64,000 bases of DNA from Mucilaginibacter sp. SG564 (GCF_013149275.1 NZ_JABGNA010000002.1:434001-498000), one strand, 5' to 3'. Shown: positions 1-9,388, counted from the first letter of the stretch. Translations and numbers: made by a program. The notes: a model not told the origin generated them from the letters alone.

Positions 1-215
1 CCTTTCAGCAATGGACGATGTTTCCGCATATAGACCGTGTTTATGTGAACAGTCGTGCCCGGGCCGAGCTGGGCTGGCAACCCAAATATGATTTTGCCTA
101 TGTACTGCAATGCCTGAGCGAGGGCATCGATTTCAGAAGCCGTTTATCTCGGGATGTAGGCAGCAAAGGCTACCATGATACAGTTTTTGAACAAGGCCCC
201 TACCCGGTTGAGTAG
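1..215 (+). CDS. NAD-dependent epimerase/dehydratase, C-terminal fragment
   Basis: The open frame runs in from the left window edge (first full codon at base 3) and stops at TAG 213-215, so only about 70 C-terminal residues are visible. The segment RARAELGWQPKYDF matches the conserved tail of extended short-chain dehydrogenases of the UDP-glucose 4-epimerase type, where it follows the substrate-binding lobe. The end GPYPVE also fits that family as I remember it. The NAD-binding GxxGxxG and YxxxK motifs would lie outside the window, so the exact sugar substrate cannot be given. The gene is read toward the palindrome-rich gap and a strong hairpin terminator. Confidence 0.7.
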   Translation, partial: FQQWTMFPHIDRVYVNSRARAELGWQPKYDFAYVLQCLSEGIDFRSRLSRDVGSKGYHDTVFEQGPYPVE

Positions 216-217
216 CT

Positions 218-248
218 AAAAGTGGGTTTACATGGGTTTACACTTTTT
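218..248. repeat. Imperfect palindrome related to the one at 306-337
   Basis: AAAAGTG at 218-224 pairs with CACTTTT at 241-247. The first 17 bases (218-234) are identical to 307-323 of the next palindrome. It begins five bases after the epimerase stop, so it may act as a weak terminator. Confidence 0.5.
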
Positions 249-305
249 ATGATTTACATTGATTTAGTTTATTGAAAATCAATGCATTAAACTAAATTTT
301 GTCTC

Positions 306-337
306 AAAAAGTGGGTTTACATGTAAACCCACTTTTT
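306..337. repeat. Perfect 32-bp palindrome
   Basis: The 32 bases are identical to their own reverse complement, centred on ACATGT, with a core GTGGGTTTAC and its mirror flanked by A5 and T5. As RNA it could fold into a hairpin followed by U residues on either strand. As DNA it could be a binding site for a symmetric protein. It shares 17 bases with the element at 218-248, so the two look like copies of one motif. Confidence 0.7.
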
Positions 338-494
338 GGTCTCTTTAGGGGTTCCTGAATCTGCTTCCGGCCTAACAATATAAGGGGGCTGTAAAAGATC
401 GATCGCACGAGATTGACTCACCCCGACATCGCTGCACTTGTCACCCCTCTCTCCGCTTCGCGCATAGAGGGGCCGTAAGTCTCTTCTCTCGACG

Positions 495-583
495 CGTCAT
501 TGCGAGGAGGAACGACGTGGCAATCCCCAATAAGAAGGTCCGCTCTGTAAGTAGGGGATTGCCACGCTGCGCTCGCAATGACG
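495..583. repeat. REP-like extragenic inverted repeat
   Basis: The left arm (495-528) begins CGTCATTGCGAG and ends GGCAATCCCC. The right arm (554-583) begins GGGGATTGCC and ends CTCGCAATGACG. The arms pair almost end to end around a spacer of about 25 bases. This motif is, from memory, widely dispersed between genes in Mucilaginibacter and Pedobacter. A smaller imperfect inverted repeat, CCCCTCT and AGAGGGG, lies just before it at about 445-472. Confidence 0.7.
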
Positions 584-642
584 TGAATATTAAAAAACGC
601 AGACAGCTGAGTATAGATAAAAACTATACCCGTTCAAGCGTG

Positions 643-685
643 AACGCCTATTCAAGCGAGGACGCTTGAATAGGCGTTTTTCTTT
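643..685 (+). terminator. Intrinsic terminator, 16-bp stem
   Basis: AACGCCTATTCAAGCG (643-658) pairs perfectly with CGCTTGAATAGGCGTT (663-678) around the loop AGGA. A T-rich run follows on the plus strand. An overlapping small hairpin CGTTCA/TGAACG at 631-646 shares bases with the left arm, so two mutually exclusive folds are possible. No U-tract is seen in the minus direction. Confidence 0.75.
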
Positions 686-734
686 TCAGCCTTTAGTCTG
701 TGGGTTTTTACCGCACTTGTTTCGATGCTCTCCC

Positions 735-1619
735 TTACCAGGAACTTGTTTTGGTGTGGATAAACTCTCTTTGGTAATTCAATGGGCTTTTACCGGTTAT
801 TTGCTTAAAATACTTATGGAAATTGGTAAAATTATTGAACCCGCTTTCGTAGCAAAGCTGTTTCAGGGGCAGCTTGTTTTCGATCAGCAGTTTACAGGCA
901 TGGCCCACCCTGATCTCCAGTAGAAACTTAGAATAGGTTTTGCGCGTACGCGATTTAAAATAACGGCAAAAGGAGTTGGGACTGATGCCCGCCAGATCGG
1001 CCAGTTCATCCATGTGGATCTTGTTTTTGAAATTGGCCATGGAGTACTCGTAGATCACGTTGATACAATCGTTACCGGATTTTTCAATATTCGGACTAAA
1101 ACCAATGGAAGATAAAACCTCGGCCTGATCACTGCCCGCAATAATGTTGAGCGCCTCCATCAATAAAATGATCCGTTTTGTACCCTCGGCAGTAAGCAGA
1201 TCTTCCATAATGCCGGCAATCACTTTCTTTGCATTACCGGTAATTTGTATCCCCCGTTTAGCTTTCTCCAATACGGTCTTGATCATTTTATTTTCGGGCA
1301 ATTGCAAAAACCCGTTTCCCCAAAAATTCTCACAAAAATGAGCCACACGGATATCAACCGGCGCTGTATCTTCTGTTGAAAAATACGCCTCGTCAAAACG
1401 CCAGTAATGCGGCAGGTAAGTGCCTATCATCACCATATCCCCGGCATTAAACGGCCTGATATTATCGCCCACAAACTGAGTTCCGCTTCCTTTTTTAAAA
1501 TGGATCAGTTCAATTTCGGGGTGATAATGCCACCTGTTGTTGATACACGGAATGAGGTCTTGCCTTGCACTAAAAGACTGAGCAGGGCCTGCTGATACTT
1601 TGAGTAATTGTGGCTTCAT
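735..1619 (-). CDS. AraC-family transcriptional regulator
   Basis: This 294-residue protein has an N-terminal cupin-like sensor domain (about residues 25-75, WHYHPEIELIHF followed by FNAGDMVMIG) and a C-terminal pair of AraC helix-turn-helix motifs (201-286, with DELADLAGISPNSFCRYFK and LCYESGFNNFTNFHKYFK). AraC proteins of this layout bind a sugar or metabolite and switch nearby catabolic genes. It is the last gene on the strand of the polysaccharide locus, 34 bp beyond the lyase-like gene, so it probably controls that locus. The locus also has an ECF sigma/FecR pair, so two layers of control are possible. The ligand is unknown. Confidence 0.9.
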   Translation of the reverse strand: MKPQLLKVSAGPAQSFSARQDLIPCINNRWHYHPEIELIHFKKGSGTQFVGDNIRPFNAGDMVMIGTYLPHYWRFDEAYFSTEDTAPVDIRVAHFCENFWGNGFLQLPENKMIKTVLEKAKRGIQITGNAKKVIAGIMEDLLTAEGTKRIILLMEALNIIAGSDQAEVLSSIGFSPNIEKSGNDCINVIYEYSMANFKNKIHMDELADLAGISPNSFCRYFKSRTRKTYSKFLLEIRVGHACKLLIENKLPLKQLCYESGFNNFTNFHKYFKQITGKSPLNYQREFIHTKTSSW

Positions 1620-1653
1620 TCAATTGGTTTTTAATTGGTTATTAAAACAAAAA

Positions 1654-2454
1654 CTATTGCTCCCTGATAGAGATATCGGCAAAATAAACGTCCTCATCTC
1701 TGATGTATTCTGCACTTTTTAAGCTCCGGTATACGCCCCATTTTGGCCGGCAAAATGATGTGCCCTTTCGCCACAGATCGATATCCTTATTGGTATAATT
1801 CAACAATACTTTGCCATCGGCCACCCGTTTAATCGTAACGGAATAACTGCCATGGGTATCGTAATGCATGGTTTCAGTCGCTTCAACCCAGGTGCCTTTA
1901 AAATCGGCCAGGTTCACTTTTGTCAAAACACCCTGCGAGGTTTCTTTTACCGCCCCGGTATGGATTACCTCCAACAGATCGGGCTGACCATACCGGGGCG
2001 TAAAGGTGATGATCGGCGCGCCGGCATCGCCATCGCCGGCCTTGATCTGGTGAATGTGGGTAAATGTGGGCTGAGCTTTAAAACCGCTGTCTATTTTAAA
2101 TTTCCATTTGTATTCAACCGTTTCGCCCTGCTCTCCTTTCAAATTAGCGGCAGAGGGGCTATAGGTTTTGATCTCCACCCGCTCCCGGTCGAAATTTTTG
2201 CAGCGGTCATTATCTTCCTTAACATGACTGTGAAAAACAAACACATATTCGTTCAGCTGTTTATCAAACGCCTCGGTAATATGTTTAACTGGGTGGGCGC
2301 AATCCGGCACTTCGCAGGCACTCCCTCCTAATACGCGCGATATTTGCTTATAGGCGTCGCTGCTGCCATCAGCTTTCAGCACAACCTGCGCCTTGAGCGT
2401 GCCGCCCGTAAGCAGCACGCCGGCAATTAAACATAGGGGATTATTCAATTTCAT
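1654..2454 (-). CDS. Secreted jelly-roll polysaccharide lyase-like protein
   Basis: The 266-residue protein starts with a Sec signal peptide ending near LKAQ (residue 23). The body has features of the concanavalin-like lyase fold: ERVEIKTYSP, FTHIHQIKAGDGDAGAP (about 130-147) and RPKWGVYRSL near the C terminus, followed by the final strand VYFADISI. The His and Arg/Lys residues in these blocks are the kind used for beta-elimination. I associate this pattern with heparin-lyase-I-like (PF14099) or glucuronan-lyase-like (PL20) proteins and similar fungal secreted proteins, but cannot name the family firmly. Only 3 bp separate it from the fucosidase, so the two are co-transcribed. Likely role: cleaving an acidic polysaccharide in the periplasm or outside the cell. 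Confidence 0.6.
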   Translation of the reverse strand: MKLNNPLCLIAGVLLTGGTLKAQVVLKADGSSDAYKQISRVLGGSACEVPDCAHPVKHITEAFDKQLNEYVFVFHSHVKEDNDRCKNFDRERVEIKTYSPSAANLKGEQGETVEYKWKFKIDSGFKAQPTFTHIHQIKAGDGDAGAPIITFTPRYGQPDLLEVIHTGAVKETSQGVLTKVNLADFKGTWVEATETMHYDTHGSYSVTIKRVADGKVLLNYTNKDIDLWRKGTSFCRPKWGVYRSLKSAEYIRDEDVYFADISIREQ

Positions 2455-2457
2455 GGC

Positions 2458-3885
2458 TTAGTCCAATGCTCCGGTTTTCATTTTACCATTTTGATTTGCT
2501 GCTTGGGAAGCTACCGCTCCTTTCACTTCCACTTTAATTACGGTAGCTATATTATCTGTGGCATTAGCCGGTACATTTATGGTTGTTCCGTCGCCAGAGG
2601 CTTCGGTTTTTAAAGCCGCTCCGCCTGCCAGCATTTTTGCGCTAAGGATCTCGTTTTTTAAACCGGGAACAACCAATTTGCCATCAGCTGGCCAGTTAAA
2701 TACCGATAGATACAGCGTGGTATTTTTACCATTGGGTTTAAGCGTGCAGCGCCCCCAGCTTAGTGCAGGCAGCGGACTTGCCTTGGTGGCATATATGGCT
2801 TCGCCGTTTGCCTTCATCCATTCGCCCATTTTTTTTAGTGAGGCTATGCTTTCCTGCGGAAACTCGCCCTCGGCATTTGGACCAACGTTTAACAGGTAGT
2901 TACCCCCTTTTGACGCGATATCGATAAGGTTATGGATCAGTATTTCGGGCGATTTCCATTTATGGTCATAGCTTTTATAGCCCCAGGTACCATTCATGGT
3001 CATGCAAGTTTCCCAGTCTTTACCATCAAGCTCACTTAGGTTGGGGATCTTTTGCTCGGGTGTTTTATAGTCGCCAGGAAAGTTGGGGCGTTTTAAACGA
3101 TCGTTGGTGATGATATTGGGCTGCAGTTTTAATACATCGTTCAATTTTTGAGCAAACTCATCGGTCATGTTGGTTGGGGTATCCCACCAGATCACGGCCA
3201 CATCGCCATAGTTGGTCAGTAATTCTTTTACCTGCGGAACGGCTACCCGGTCGATATACTCGGCCATGGTTGAGGTGGTTTGTGCAGGGTCCCAATGCCC
3301 GGTGTGCTCGGCTGTATAGGCATCTATTTTGGCCGAATCGGGGTTTGCCCAGCCCTCGCTGCTCACCTTGCGGGCAGCAGCGCCCCCCGGATTATTCCAG
3401 TCCTGCGCTTGCGAATAATAAAAACCCAGCTTGATACCATATTTTTTACAGGCCGCAGCCAAAGGTTTTAAAACATCCTTACCATATGGAGTAGCATCGG
3501 CGATGTTCCATTTGCTGGCGTTTGATTTAAACATCGCAAAGCCATCGTGATGTTTGGCGGTGATCACAATATATTTCATACCAGCTTCCTTAGCCAGTTT
3601 TACCCAGGCATCGGCATCATATTTTACGGGGTTGAATTTTTTGGCAAACTCCTGGTATTCGGCTACGGGGATCTTGGCCCGGTTCATGATCCATTCGCCA
3701 CCACGCCCCACTTCATGCCCTTTGTACATACCGGCCAGCTGGGCATAATCGCCCCAGTGAATAAACATACCGAAACGGGCTTCTCGCCACCATTTCATGC
3801 GCTCATCGCGCGAAAGCTCTTTTTGAGCAAAAACACTATGTATAAAAAAGACGGACAGCAAACATGCTATAAAAAGTTTCTTCAT
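2458..3885 (-). CDS. Alpha-L-fucosidase, GH29
   Basis: The start is placed at the ATG at 3885, giving 475 residues that open with a clear signal peptide (MKKLFIACLL ... VFAQ). The longer frame back to 4074 would overlap the neighbouring gene and lacks sense. GH29 landmarks are ARFGMFIHWGDY (36-47), KHHDGFAMF (111-119, HHD in the active site), LGFYYSQAQDW (153-163) and VIWWDTP (231-237). D235 is the expected catalytic nucleophile of the retaining mechanism. Late in the domain, NYLLNVGPNAEGEFP is the typical GH29 closing motif. A small beta-sandwich follows (about 365-455). It would release terminal alpha-L-fucose from oligosaccharides produced by the neighbouring lyases. Confidence 0.93.
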   Translation of the reverse strand: MKKLFIACLLSVFFIHSVFAQKELSRDERMKWWREARFGMFIHWGDYAQLAGMYKGHEVGRGGEWIMNRAKIPVAEYQEFAKKFNPVKYDADAWVKLAKEAGMKYIVITAKHHDGFAMFKSNASKWNIADATPYGKDVLKPLAAACKKYGIKLGFYYSQAQDWNNPGGAAARKVSSEGWANPDSAKIDAYTAEHTGHWDPAQTTSTMAEYIDRVAVPQVKELLTNYGDVAVIWWDTPTNMTDEFAQKLNDVLKLQPNIITNDRLKRPNFPGDYKTPEQKIPNLSELDGKDWETCMTMNGTWGYKSYDHKWKSPEILIHNLIDIASKGGNYLLNVGPNAEGEFPQESIASLKKMGEWMKANGEAIYATKASPLPALSWGRCTLKPNGKNTTLYLSVFNWPADGKLVVPGLKNEILSAKMLAGGAALKTEASGDGTTINVPANATDNIATVIKVEVKGAVASQAANQNGKMKTGALD

Positions 3886-4003
3886 CAGGTTTATATTTTG
3901 GCAAGTACAATACTCACCCTGGTTTATAATACTACTATACAATGCGCGTGGTATTTGGTACCACATTTCTCTGGAATAATCTACGCAATCGTTTTCGCTC
4001 GAA

Positions 4004-6058
4004 TCAGATCTTACTGCCCGGGCTTCTCCCCCTTTCCATATACAGCCCGAAATTATTGATGCCCACATAATCATTGGCTTTTGATACAGTCAGGCGAACC
4101 TTCCAGGCAATAGTTGCCGGGAATTTTACGACCAGGTTTTTCCCGATGGTGGTTCCTTGTGTCAGCAGCTTCCAATCACTATCCAGCTGGGCCTCGACTT
4201 TATAGGCGTTTATGTGCTCGCCTTGTTCGTTGATCTGCAGGGTGTTTATTGCTACAGGGCCTTCCATGTCCACCTCGAGCGTCGCTTTGGTTACGCCATC
4301 GTTGGTGCGCCAGTATGTGGCCGGGTTACCGTCGATCGCTTTTTCGCCGCCAAATTCGCGGGTACTTCCTTTTACATCGCTGGTATTTACCGGGCGGTCA
4401 ATGGCCTCATTAAAGCCGAGTTTATCGCTTTGTGTTTTTAGCGGCAACAGGCTTACCTGTTTATTCGGGAACATATCCACAGTATTGCCTGTGTACCCTA
4501 TATTTTTAAGCCCCTTTGCGCCTAAACGTTCGGCCAGCTGGGCCAGGTAAAGGCTTTGGATCTCTACAGGCGAGCCATGCGAATCGAAATTGCCGTCGGG
4601 CAAAACAGGGGCGCTGTCAAATAAGCGTGCGGTTTGTTCGCGTTTGCCAATACAGCCGATGGCCCAGTTTACCGCGCCCGGCGGGTTTTGGATAACATAT
4701 GTTTTGGCGATACAATTCCAGGCTACGGCCCAGCCCATCGTCCAGCCATGACCCGAGCCTGCGATACCCCGGTTCATAAAATCTATCCCGCCATCGGGCA
4801 CGGTACAGTTATCCACCAAAAGCCCGGTCGCCCACCGCTGATGGGGTTGCACCCGGCTGCGTGTACCCCTAAAGGTGCAATTGAGTAAAACATTGGGGCC
4901 GGCAATTAAGGATGAGGTCCACACGAAGTACATATTGCCGCCGGTGATCTCGCAACGGTCGATCAGGTTTTGGCCTCCCTCCAAACTAAAATCTGTTGGT
5001 TTTGATGCACCCAAATTAGCGTAGGTGTGTTTCACGATCACCTTTTCCATGGTGATGCGGTTACCGGCAAGCACCGTGGTGTTCATGGTTTCTTCGCAAT
5101 ACACATCCTTTACCCAGCAGTCATCGCCGCCAACACGGATGCCTGCATAAGGAGCATGACCATAGTCAATTTCGAGCGGCGGGCATTGGATGTGTATATT
5201 TTCGATACCTGCCTGCGTAACCCGCGATACCGGCTTTGCTTTGACGATGACGATACCGGGAGAATTTAAAAACTGCGCGTCATAAGAGTCGGCCAGGGGA
5301 ATATCAATAGTGAGTTTATTACCTGTTATGCCGACTATCTTTCTTTTGATAACACCCCGTGAACCTGCTTTGAGCCAGGTTTCTTTTTTACCATCGCGCC
5401 ACATGTCGTCCATTCTCATAAAGTGCACCCAGCTTTCGGTTACCGGGCGGTTGATCGCTATAGTATCACCAATGGCAAATACGGACGCATCGGCAACACT
5501 AAAAGATGTACTGCCCGATGGTACATAGGCATCCGAGATAGTGGTTTTAGCAGTATTAACGGCACTACTATCCCCTCTTTCTGTTCTCCCCAAAGACACA
5601 TTGGTGTTTCCCCGACCAATTACTATTGCAGTATGATGATCGCCGACCATTTTGATGGTAGTACCATTTGCACCGCTGCCGTTACCCTGTAATACTACGC
5701 CGCTTGTTGATAAGAGGATTGGGCCAGAACAGGTAAATGTACCCGGAGCAAGCTCTACCGCCCCCCGGAATCCATTTTGCAAAGACATCGCCGACACCTC
5801 ATCTATAGCACTTTGTATGGCCTGGGTATCATCATTCCCCGATGGTTTTACTACTCGTTTTATAGGAACTGTCGGCAATGCCACGCCACCGCCCATATAG
5901 CCGGCCGCTGAAAAATCCATGATCCTGTCGCCGGCGGGTGTGATTTTGTAAACCAGTTTGCCATCCTTGCCCCGGTATACCCACTGACTTTTATTTTTTT
6001 GCGCAAATGTGCTGGCTGCAATGAACCAGCATAATATAAATACACAACTGTTTTTCAT
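4004..6058 (-). CDS. Secreted right-handed beta-helix protein with F5/8-type C domain
   Basis: The protein has 684 residues. Residues 1-19 are a signal peptide (to TFAQ). From about residue 70 (GNDDTQAIQSAIDEV) to about 500 it carries a pectate-lyase-superfamily right-handed parallel beta-helix, with regular short strands and turns. Residues about 555-675 form a discoidin/F5-8C-like sandwich with the marker EKAIDGNPATYWRT, which usually binds sugars. No catalytic signature of a named lyase family is obvious, so the reaction (lyase, hydrolase or epimerase) is not assigned. It sits between the PL6 and GH29 genes and is probably co-expressed with them; 118 bp separate it from the fucosidase start. 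Confidence 0.8.
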   Translation of the reverse strand: MKNSCVFILCWFIAASTFAQKNKSQWVYRGKDGKLVYKITPAGDRIMDFSAAGYMGGGVALPTVPIKRVVKPSGNDDTQAIQSAIDEVSAMSLQNGFRGAVELAPGTFTCSGPILLSTSGVVLQGNGSGANGTTIKMVGDHHTAIVIGRGNTNVSLGRTERGDSSAVNTAKTTISDAYVPSGSTSFSVADASVFAIGDTIAINRPVTESWVHFMRMDDMWRDGKKETWLKAGSRGVIKRKIVGITGNKLTIDIPLADSYDAQFLNSPGIVIVKAKPVSRVTQAGIENIHIQCPPLEIDYGHAPYAGIRVGGDDCWVKDVYCEETMNTTVLAGNRITMEKVIVKHTYANLGASKPTDFSLEGGQNLIDRCEITGGNMYFVWTSSLIAGPNVLLNCTFRGTRSRVQPHQRWATGLLVDNCTVPDGGIDFMNRGIAGSGHGWTMGWAVAWNCIAKTYVIQNPPGAVNWAIGCIGKREQTARLFDSAPVLPDGNFDSHGSPVEIQSLYLAQLAERLGAKGLKNIGYTGNTVDMFPNKQVSLLPLKTQSDKLGFNEAIDRPVNTSDVKGSTREFGGEKAIDGNPATYWRTNDGVTKATLEVDMEGPVAINTLQINEQGEHINAYKVEAQLDSDWKLLTQGTTIGKNLVVKFPATIAWKVRLTVSKANDYVGINNFGLYMERGRSPGSKI

Positions 6059-6073
6059 GTTGATAAGATCGTT

Positions 6074-7495
6074 TTAATTTTTAGCCTGATAACCAACCTC
6101 TGCCGGACTAAGCGCATGTGCTTTTACAGGCGCATTACTTAATTCGTCGGCACCGATATCAAAAGGCTGGACGCGTAGCTGGCCATCCATATCTGTAGTC
6201 ATACCAGGATACACGGTCGTTCCGTGGTCAATAGCGGGACTGCCCGCCTGTATATGATATGTTCCTGATACGTTTTTTGCCAATTTAGGATCAACTGTAG
6301 TATACCCTTCCGCAGGTATATTACCGGCATCCTTTACCTGGAACAATATATTGCGCGCCCATTGCGGATTGGTGTATGGCCCGGATATAGTAGCTGCCGG
6401 TCCGCCACCCTGGATGATATTATCGGCTACCGTGATATAAGTAGCGCCCATTCCGTTTTTGCGGCCGGTTTGGATGATGTTTTCTTTATTATTAACCAGC
6501 GTGTTGTAAGCGATAATCACACGGTCGGGCCTGTCATGCGCGGTAAGTTGGGCCCCATCGGCAACTTCTCCATCACCATTGCCTATCACAATGGCCGGGC
6601 TGCAGTTTTCAAAGTAATTACTGTAGATAATGTGATCGTCGCCAAAGATCCTTAAGCCCGGCGTATTGAAAAAGTAATTGCCATATACCAAACTTTTGTT
6701 GCCATGGCGCAGGGTAAATTGTGCAGGACAATCACGAACAGTATTATACCGAAGCGTTACGGCCGATGCTTTAACCGAGATGAGCTCGTTTTCCCCTTCG
6801 CAGCGTTCAAAAAGGTTGTATTCAACAATGCTATTGCTGGATGATAAGCTGAAGCCGCTTAAGCCAAACTGCAATGCCTCGGCTCCGTTTTTACCGCCCT
6901 GGCTGGCGAAATTGTTAAAATAGTTATGGTGGATGTACAGCCGTTCGGCTATTTGCTTGCCCTCGCCGCGAATGGCGATGAACCTGCCCATGGCGTTTTT
7001 GTTTTGGAACGTATTATGATCCACTTCGTGGTCGCTGCCGGCAACGGTTAAATCTTCTCCATCGCCCTGGTTTTCAAATATGTTTTGCGTAAAACGGCAG
7101 TGAGTGGTACCTATTCCGGTTTTGGCTTTGGATGCCGCATGGGTGAATTTAAATCCGCGGATGATCACAAATGCCGCCGGGCTTTGTAGGCTAAAACCGC
7201 CTTTGCCCGTAATTTCCGCAGCACCTGTATGTTGCGCTGCAATGGTGATCGGTTTTTCGTGGGTGCCCTTTCCACGCACAGCGATATCTTCGGTGGTAGT
7301 ATAAACCCCGTCGGCCAGCAGGATCTGGTCGCCCGCTTTTGCCTTATCAATGGCCTTTTGTAAGTCGGTAACAGACGATACGGTAACCGCTTGCGCCAAT
7401 ATGTTTTGGGATGGCAATACTAATAAAACAAGCCACGCAATAGTCAGGCCACCCATGTTGTTTTTTAAATAGATGTAAAACTTTTTTTTGTACAT
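6074..7495 (-). CDS. Polysaccharide lyase family 6 (alginate lyase / chondroitinase B type)
   Basis: The 473-residue protein has a hydrophobic export signal (about 15-35, ending ILAQ) and a full PL6 beta-helix. The catalytic region is well kept: ENELISVKAS puts a Lys at 242 and FTLRHGNKS puts an Arg at 263. This is the same 21-residue spacing as Lys250 and Arg271 of chondroitinase B. PL6 enzymes cleave uronic-acid linkages (alginate, dermatan sulfate) by beta-elimination. The two substrates cannot be told apart by eye. An internal ATG at residue 14 is an alternative start. It lies 15 bp upstream of the beta-helix/F5-8C gene, and both belong to the same leftward operon. Confidence 0.9.
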   Translation of the reverse strand: MYKKKFYIYLKNNMGGLTIAWLVLLVLPSQNILAQAVTVSSVTDLQKAIDKAKAGDQILLADGVYTTTEDIAVRGKGTHEKPITIAAQHTGAAEITGKGGFSLQSPAAFVIIRGFKFTHAASKAKTGIGTTHCRFTQNIFENQGDGEDLTVAGSDHEVDHNTFQNKNAMGRFIAIRGEGKQIAERLYIHHNYFNNFASQGGKNGAEALQFGLSGFSLSSSNSIVEYNLFERCEGENELISVKASAVTLRYNTVRDCPAQFTLRHGNKSLVYGNYFFNTPGLRIFGDDHIIYSNYFENCSPAIVIGNGDGEVADGAQLTAHDRPDRVIIAYNTLVNNKENIIQTGRKNGMGATYITVADNIIQGGGPAATISGPYTNPQWARNILFQVKDAGNIPAEGYTTVDPKLAKNVSGTYHIQAGSPAIDHGTTVYPGMTTDMDGQLRVQPFDIGADELSNAPVKAHALSPAEVGYQAKN

Positions 7496-7610
7496 GATGC
7501 TCGGTTTTTAGGAAGATAAAAAGTATGATCTGACTAACATCGGTTTATTTTTTAGCGGTTCATTTGCACCAATAAGCTAATTAATACACTCCATTGGCCT
7601 ATCGTTATTG

Positions 7611-9305
7611 TTACAAACCCCTCAGCTTTACCGCTTGTGCGGATGCGCCCGATGTTAATACCAGCACCTTGTCCGCCTTTGTGGTATCACCTCCATCTAT
7701 AATGATATTGGCGCATGCCTTGCCTTCGGCCTGCAGCAAATTGGTTACGGGTGTTAGTACCCTTAGAGCGCTTACCAAAACATCCCGGGTATTGATGAAG
7801 CGGAGTAATGATTCGGAACCTTTTTGGCCCTGTGCGCTCAGTCCATTCAGTGCAGCGTCTTCCACATTATCGAGTACAACAGCCGGGCGCAGATCTGGGC
7901 TGTCCATGGTCAGTCGTACGTTATGGAGGGTTAGGCCGCGTACATTCCGGGCATATATACCGTATGCGGGTGGTACTCCTATCTGGTAATACTCCGCGGC
8001 TACTTTTGGCACATCGCGCACCGCTCCTTGTTCTGCCGTGCCTCCACCGGGAAATGTGATATGAACATCATTAAAACTGATATTTTCCAAAAAGATATCG
8101 TCCATGGCATTCAGTGTAACGCATGAAAATATTTCGCCGGGATTGTATTTGCTTGTAAACTCCGAGCCGCGAAGCTGCACCGGCTTTACCACCGTTGCAT
8201 GGATATGATTAAAGGAAATATTGCGTACAATCGCCTGGGAATTCGCGACGGTATTAACGGATGATTTCCCGTTGCCCGAACCAATGGAAATAGGTCCGGT
8301 TACGTCCTTCATCACCAGGTTTGAAAACGAGATATTCTCAAACCGAGAACCAGGTGAACAACGCATCTTTATAGGGCAGCCATAGGTTTCATAAATAATG
8401 CAGTTAGAAACGGTAATGTTCTCGGCCTCACCTCCGCCAAACCGGAATACGGACCAGCGTGTACTAAACGAACAATCAGAAACGGTTACAAATTTACAGC
8501 TGCCAAACAAGGCGCAGGCATCATCCTGGCATTGCACATCGCAATTGGAAACATGCATATAGCTACTACCGATAAAATGAAAGCCATCATTATTATGGAT
8601 CACTTTGCTGCGGATGTATAAGCCTTCGAATTTCCCCAATGTACACATACAAACCCTGATGGAATGATAGGCGCTGTTGTAGAGCGAAATATCGCGCACC
8701 GTTAAATTTTTACATTGATAAAAAAGCAAATGATATGGGCGGTGATTTCCTGAGATACCCGCCGGTGGCAATACACCTTTGGTATCACTGCGGAATTGCG
8801 CGCCTTGTCCATCAATACTGCCATTACCTTCAATGGTGATATTCTCGGCATTGGCGGCAAATATCAAACCTACGTTACCATCGTTCATGGTCCAGCCAAC
8901 GTCCAATGGAATAGCTTCACTGGCATGGTATTGTTTACCATCAGCGCTGCCTAATAGTTTTCCTTGTGCGGCAATATGCAGTGTAACATTGCTTTTCAGC
9001 TCCACCGTGCCGATAACAAATACACCTGCCGGTACCAGCACCGTTCCGCCCTGTTCCTTGTTGCATAAATCAATAGCCGATTGCACAGCCGCGGTATCCA
9101 GCGTTTTACCATCGCCCCTGGCCCCAAAATCGCGAATGTTATATACCCGTGCTCCAATGTCATTATTGGTTGCTTTTACCTGTCCGGGGCGTTCGGCGCC
9201 AAATGATCCTGCACCGACTGCTGTTAGTCCGGTTGCCAGCGAGATCTTGCCCATAGTGCCCAGCCAGTTTCGGCGGGATACGGAGTTGTCATGTGTGTTT
9301 GCCAT
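7611..9305 (-). CDS. GH28-like glycosidase with Tat signal
   Basis: This 564-residue protein begins with a twin-arginine signal (SRRNWLG at 10-16, then a hydrophobic stretch to about 36). It then shows the N-terminal signature of GH28/pectate-lyase-like proteins (NIRDFGARGDGKTLDTAAVQSAID, read from about residue 56). NNDGFHF (238-244) and QDDACAL (260-266) correspond to the NTD and DD blocks of polygalacturonases. The usual GHG block is not recognisable and RIK appears only as PIKM. The fold is therefore clear, but classical polygalacturonase chemistry is not assured. It is the only gene of the locus with a Tat rather than a Sec signal, and lies between the FAS1 lipoprotein and PL6. Confidence 0.8.
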   Translation of the reverse strand: MANTHDNSVSRRNWLGTMGKISLATGLTAVGAGSFGAERPGQVKATNNDIGARVYNIRDFGARGDGKTLDTAAVQSAIDLCNKEQGGTVLVPAGVFVIGTVELKSNVTLHIAAQGKLLGSADGKQYHASEAIPLDVGWTMNDGNVGLIFAANAENITIEGNGSIDGQGAQFRSDTKGVLPPAGISGNHRPYHLLFYQCKNLTVRDISLYNSAYHSIRVCMCTLGKFEGLYIRSKVIHNNDGFHFIGSSYMHVSNCDVQCQDDACALFGSCKFVTVSDCSFSTRWSVFRFGGGEAENITVSNCIIYETYGCPIKMRCSPGSRFENISFSNLVMKDVTGPISIGSGNGKSSVNTVANSQAIVRNISFNHIHATVVKPVQLRGSEFTSKYNPGEIFSCVTLNAMDDIFLENISFNDVHITFPGGGTAEQGAVRDVPKVAAEYYQIGVPPAYGIYARNVRGLTLHNVRLTMDSPDLRPAVVLDNVEDAALNGLSAQGQKGSESLLRFINTRDVLVSALRVLTPVTNLLQAEGKACANIIIDGGDTTKADKVLVLTSGASAQAVKLRGL

Positions 9306-9388
9306 TTGTTTTCATTTTCAGTGTGTTTAAAAAGAGCCGGCCGCAACAGGGAGCCCCGTCGCGACCGGCGAACCAATTAAACCACGTA

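Noticed and set aside
3885..4074. Longer fucosidase reading frame starting at 4074
   Set aside because: It overlaps the end of the beta-helix gene and places a clear signal peptide inside the protein; the ATG at 3885 is the natural start.
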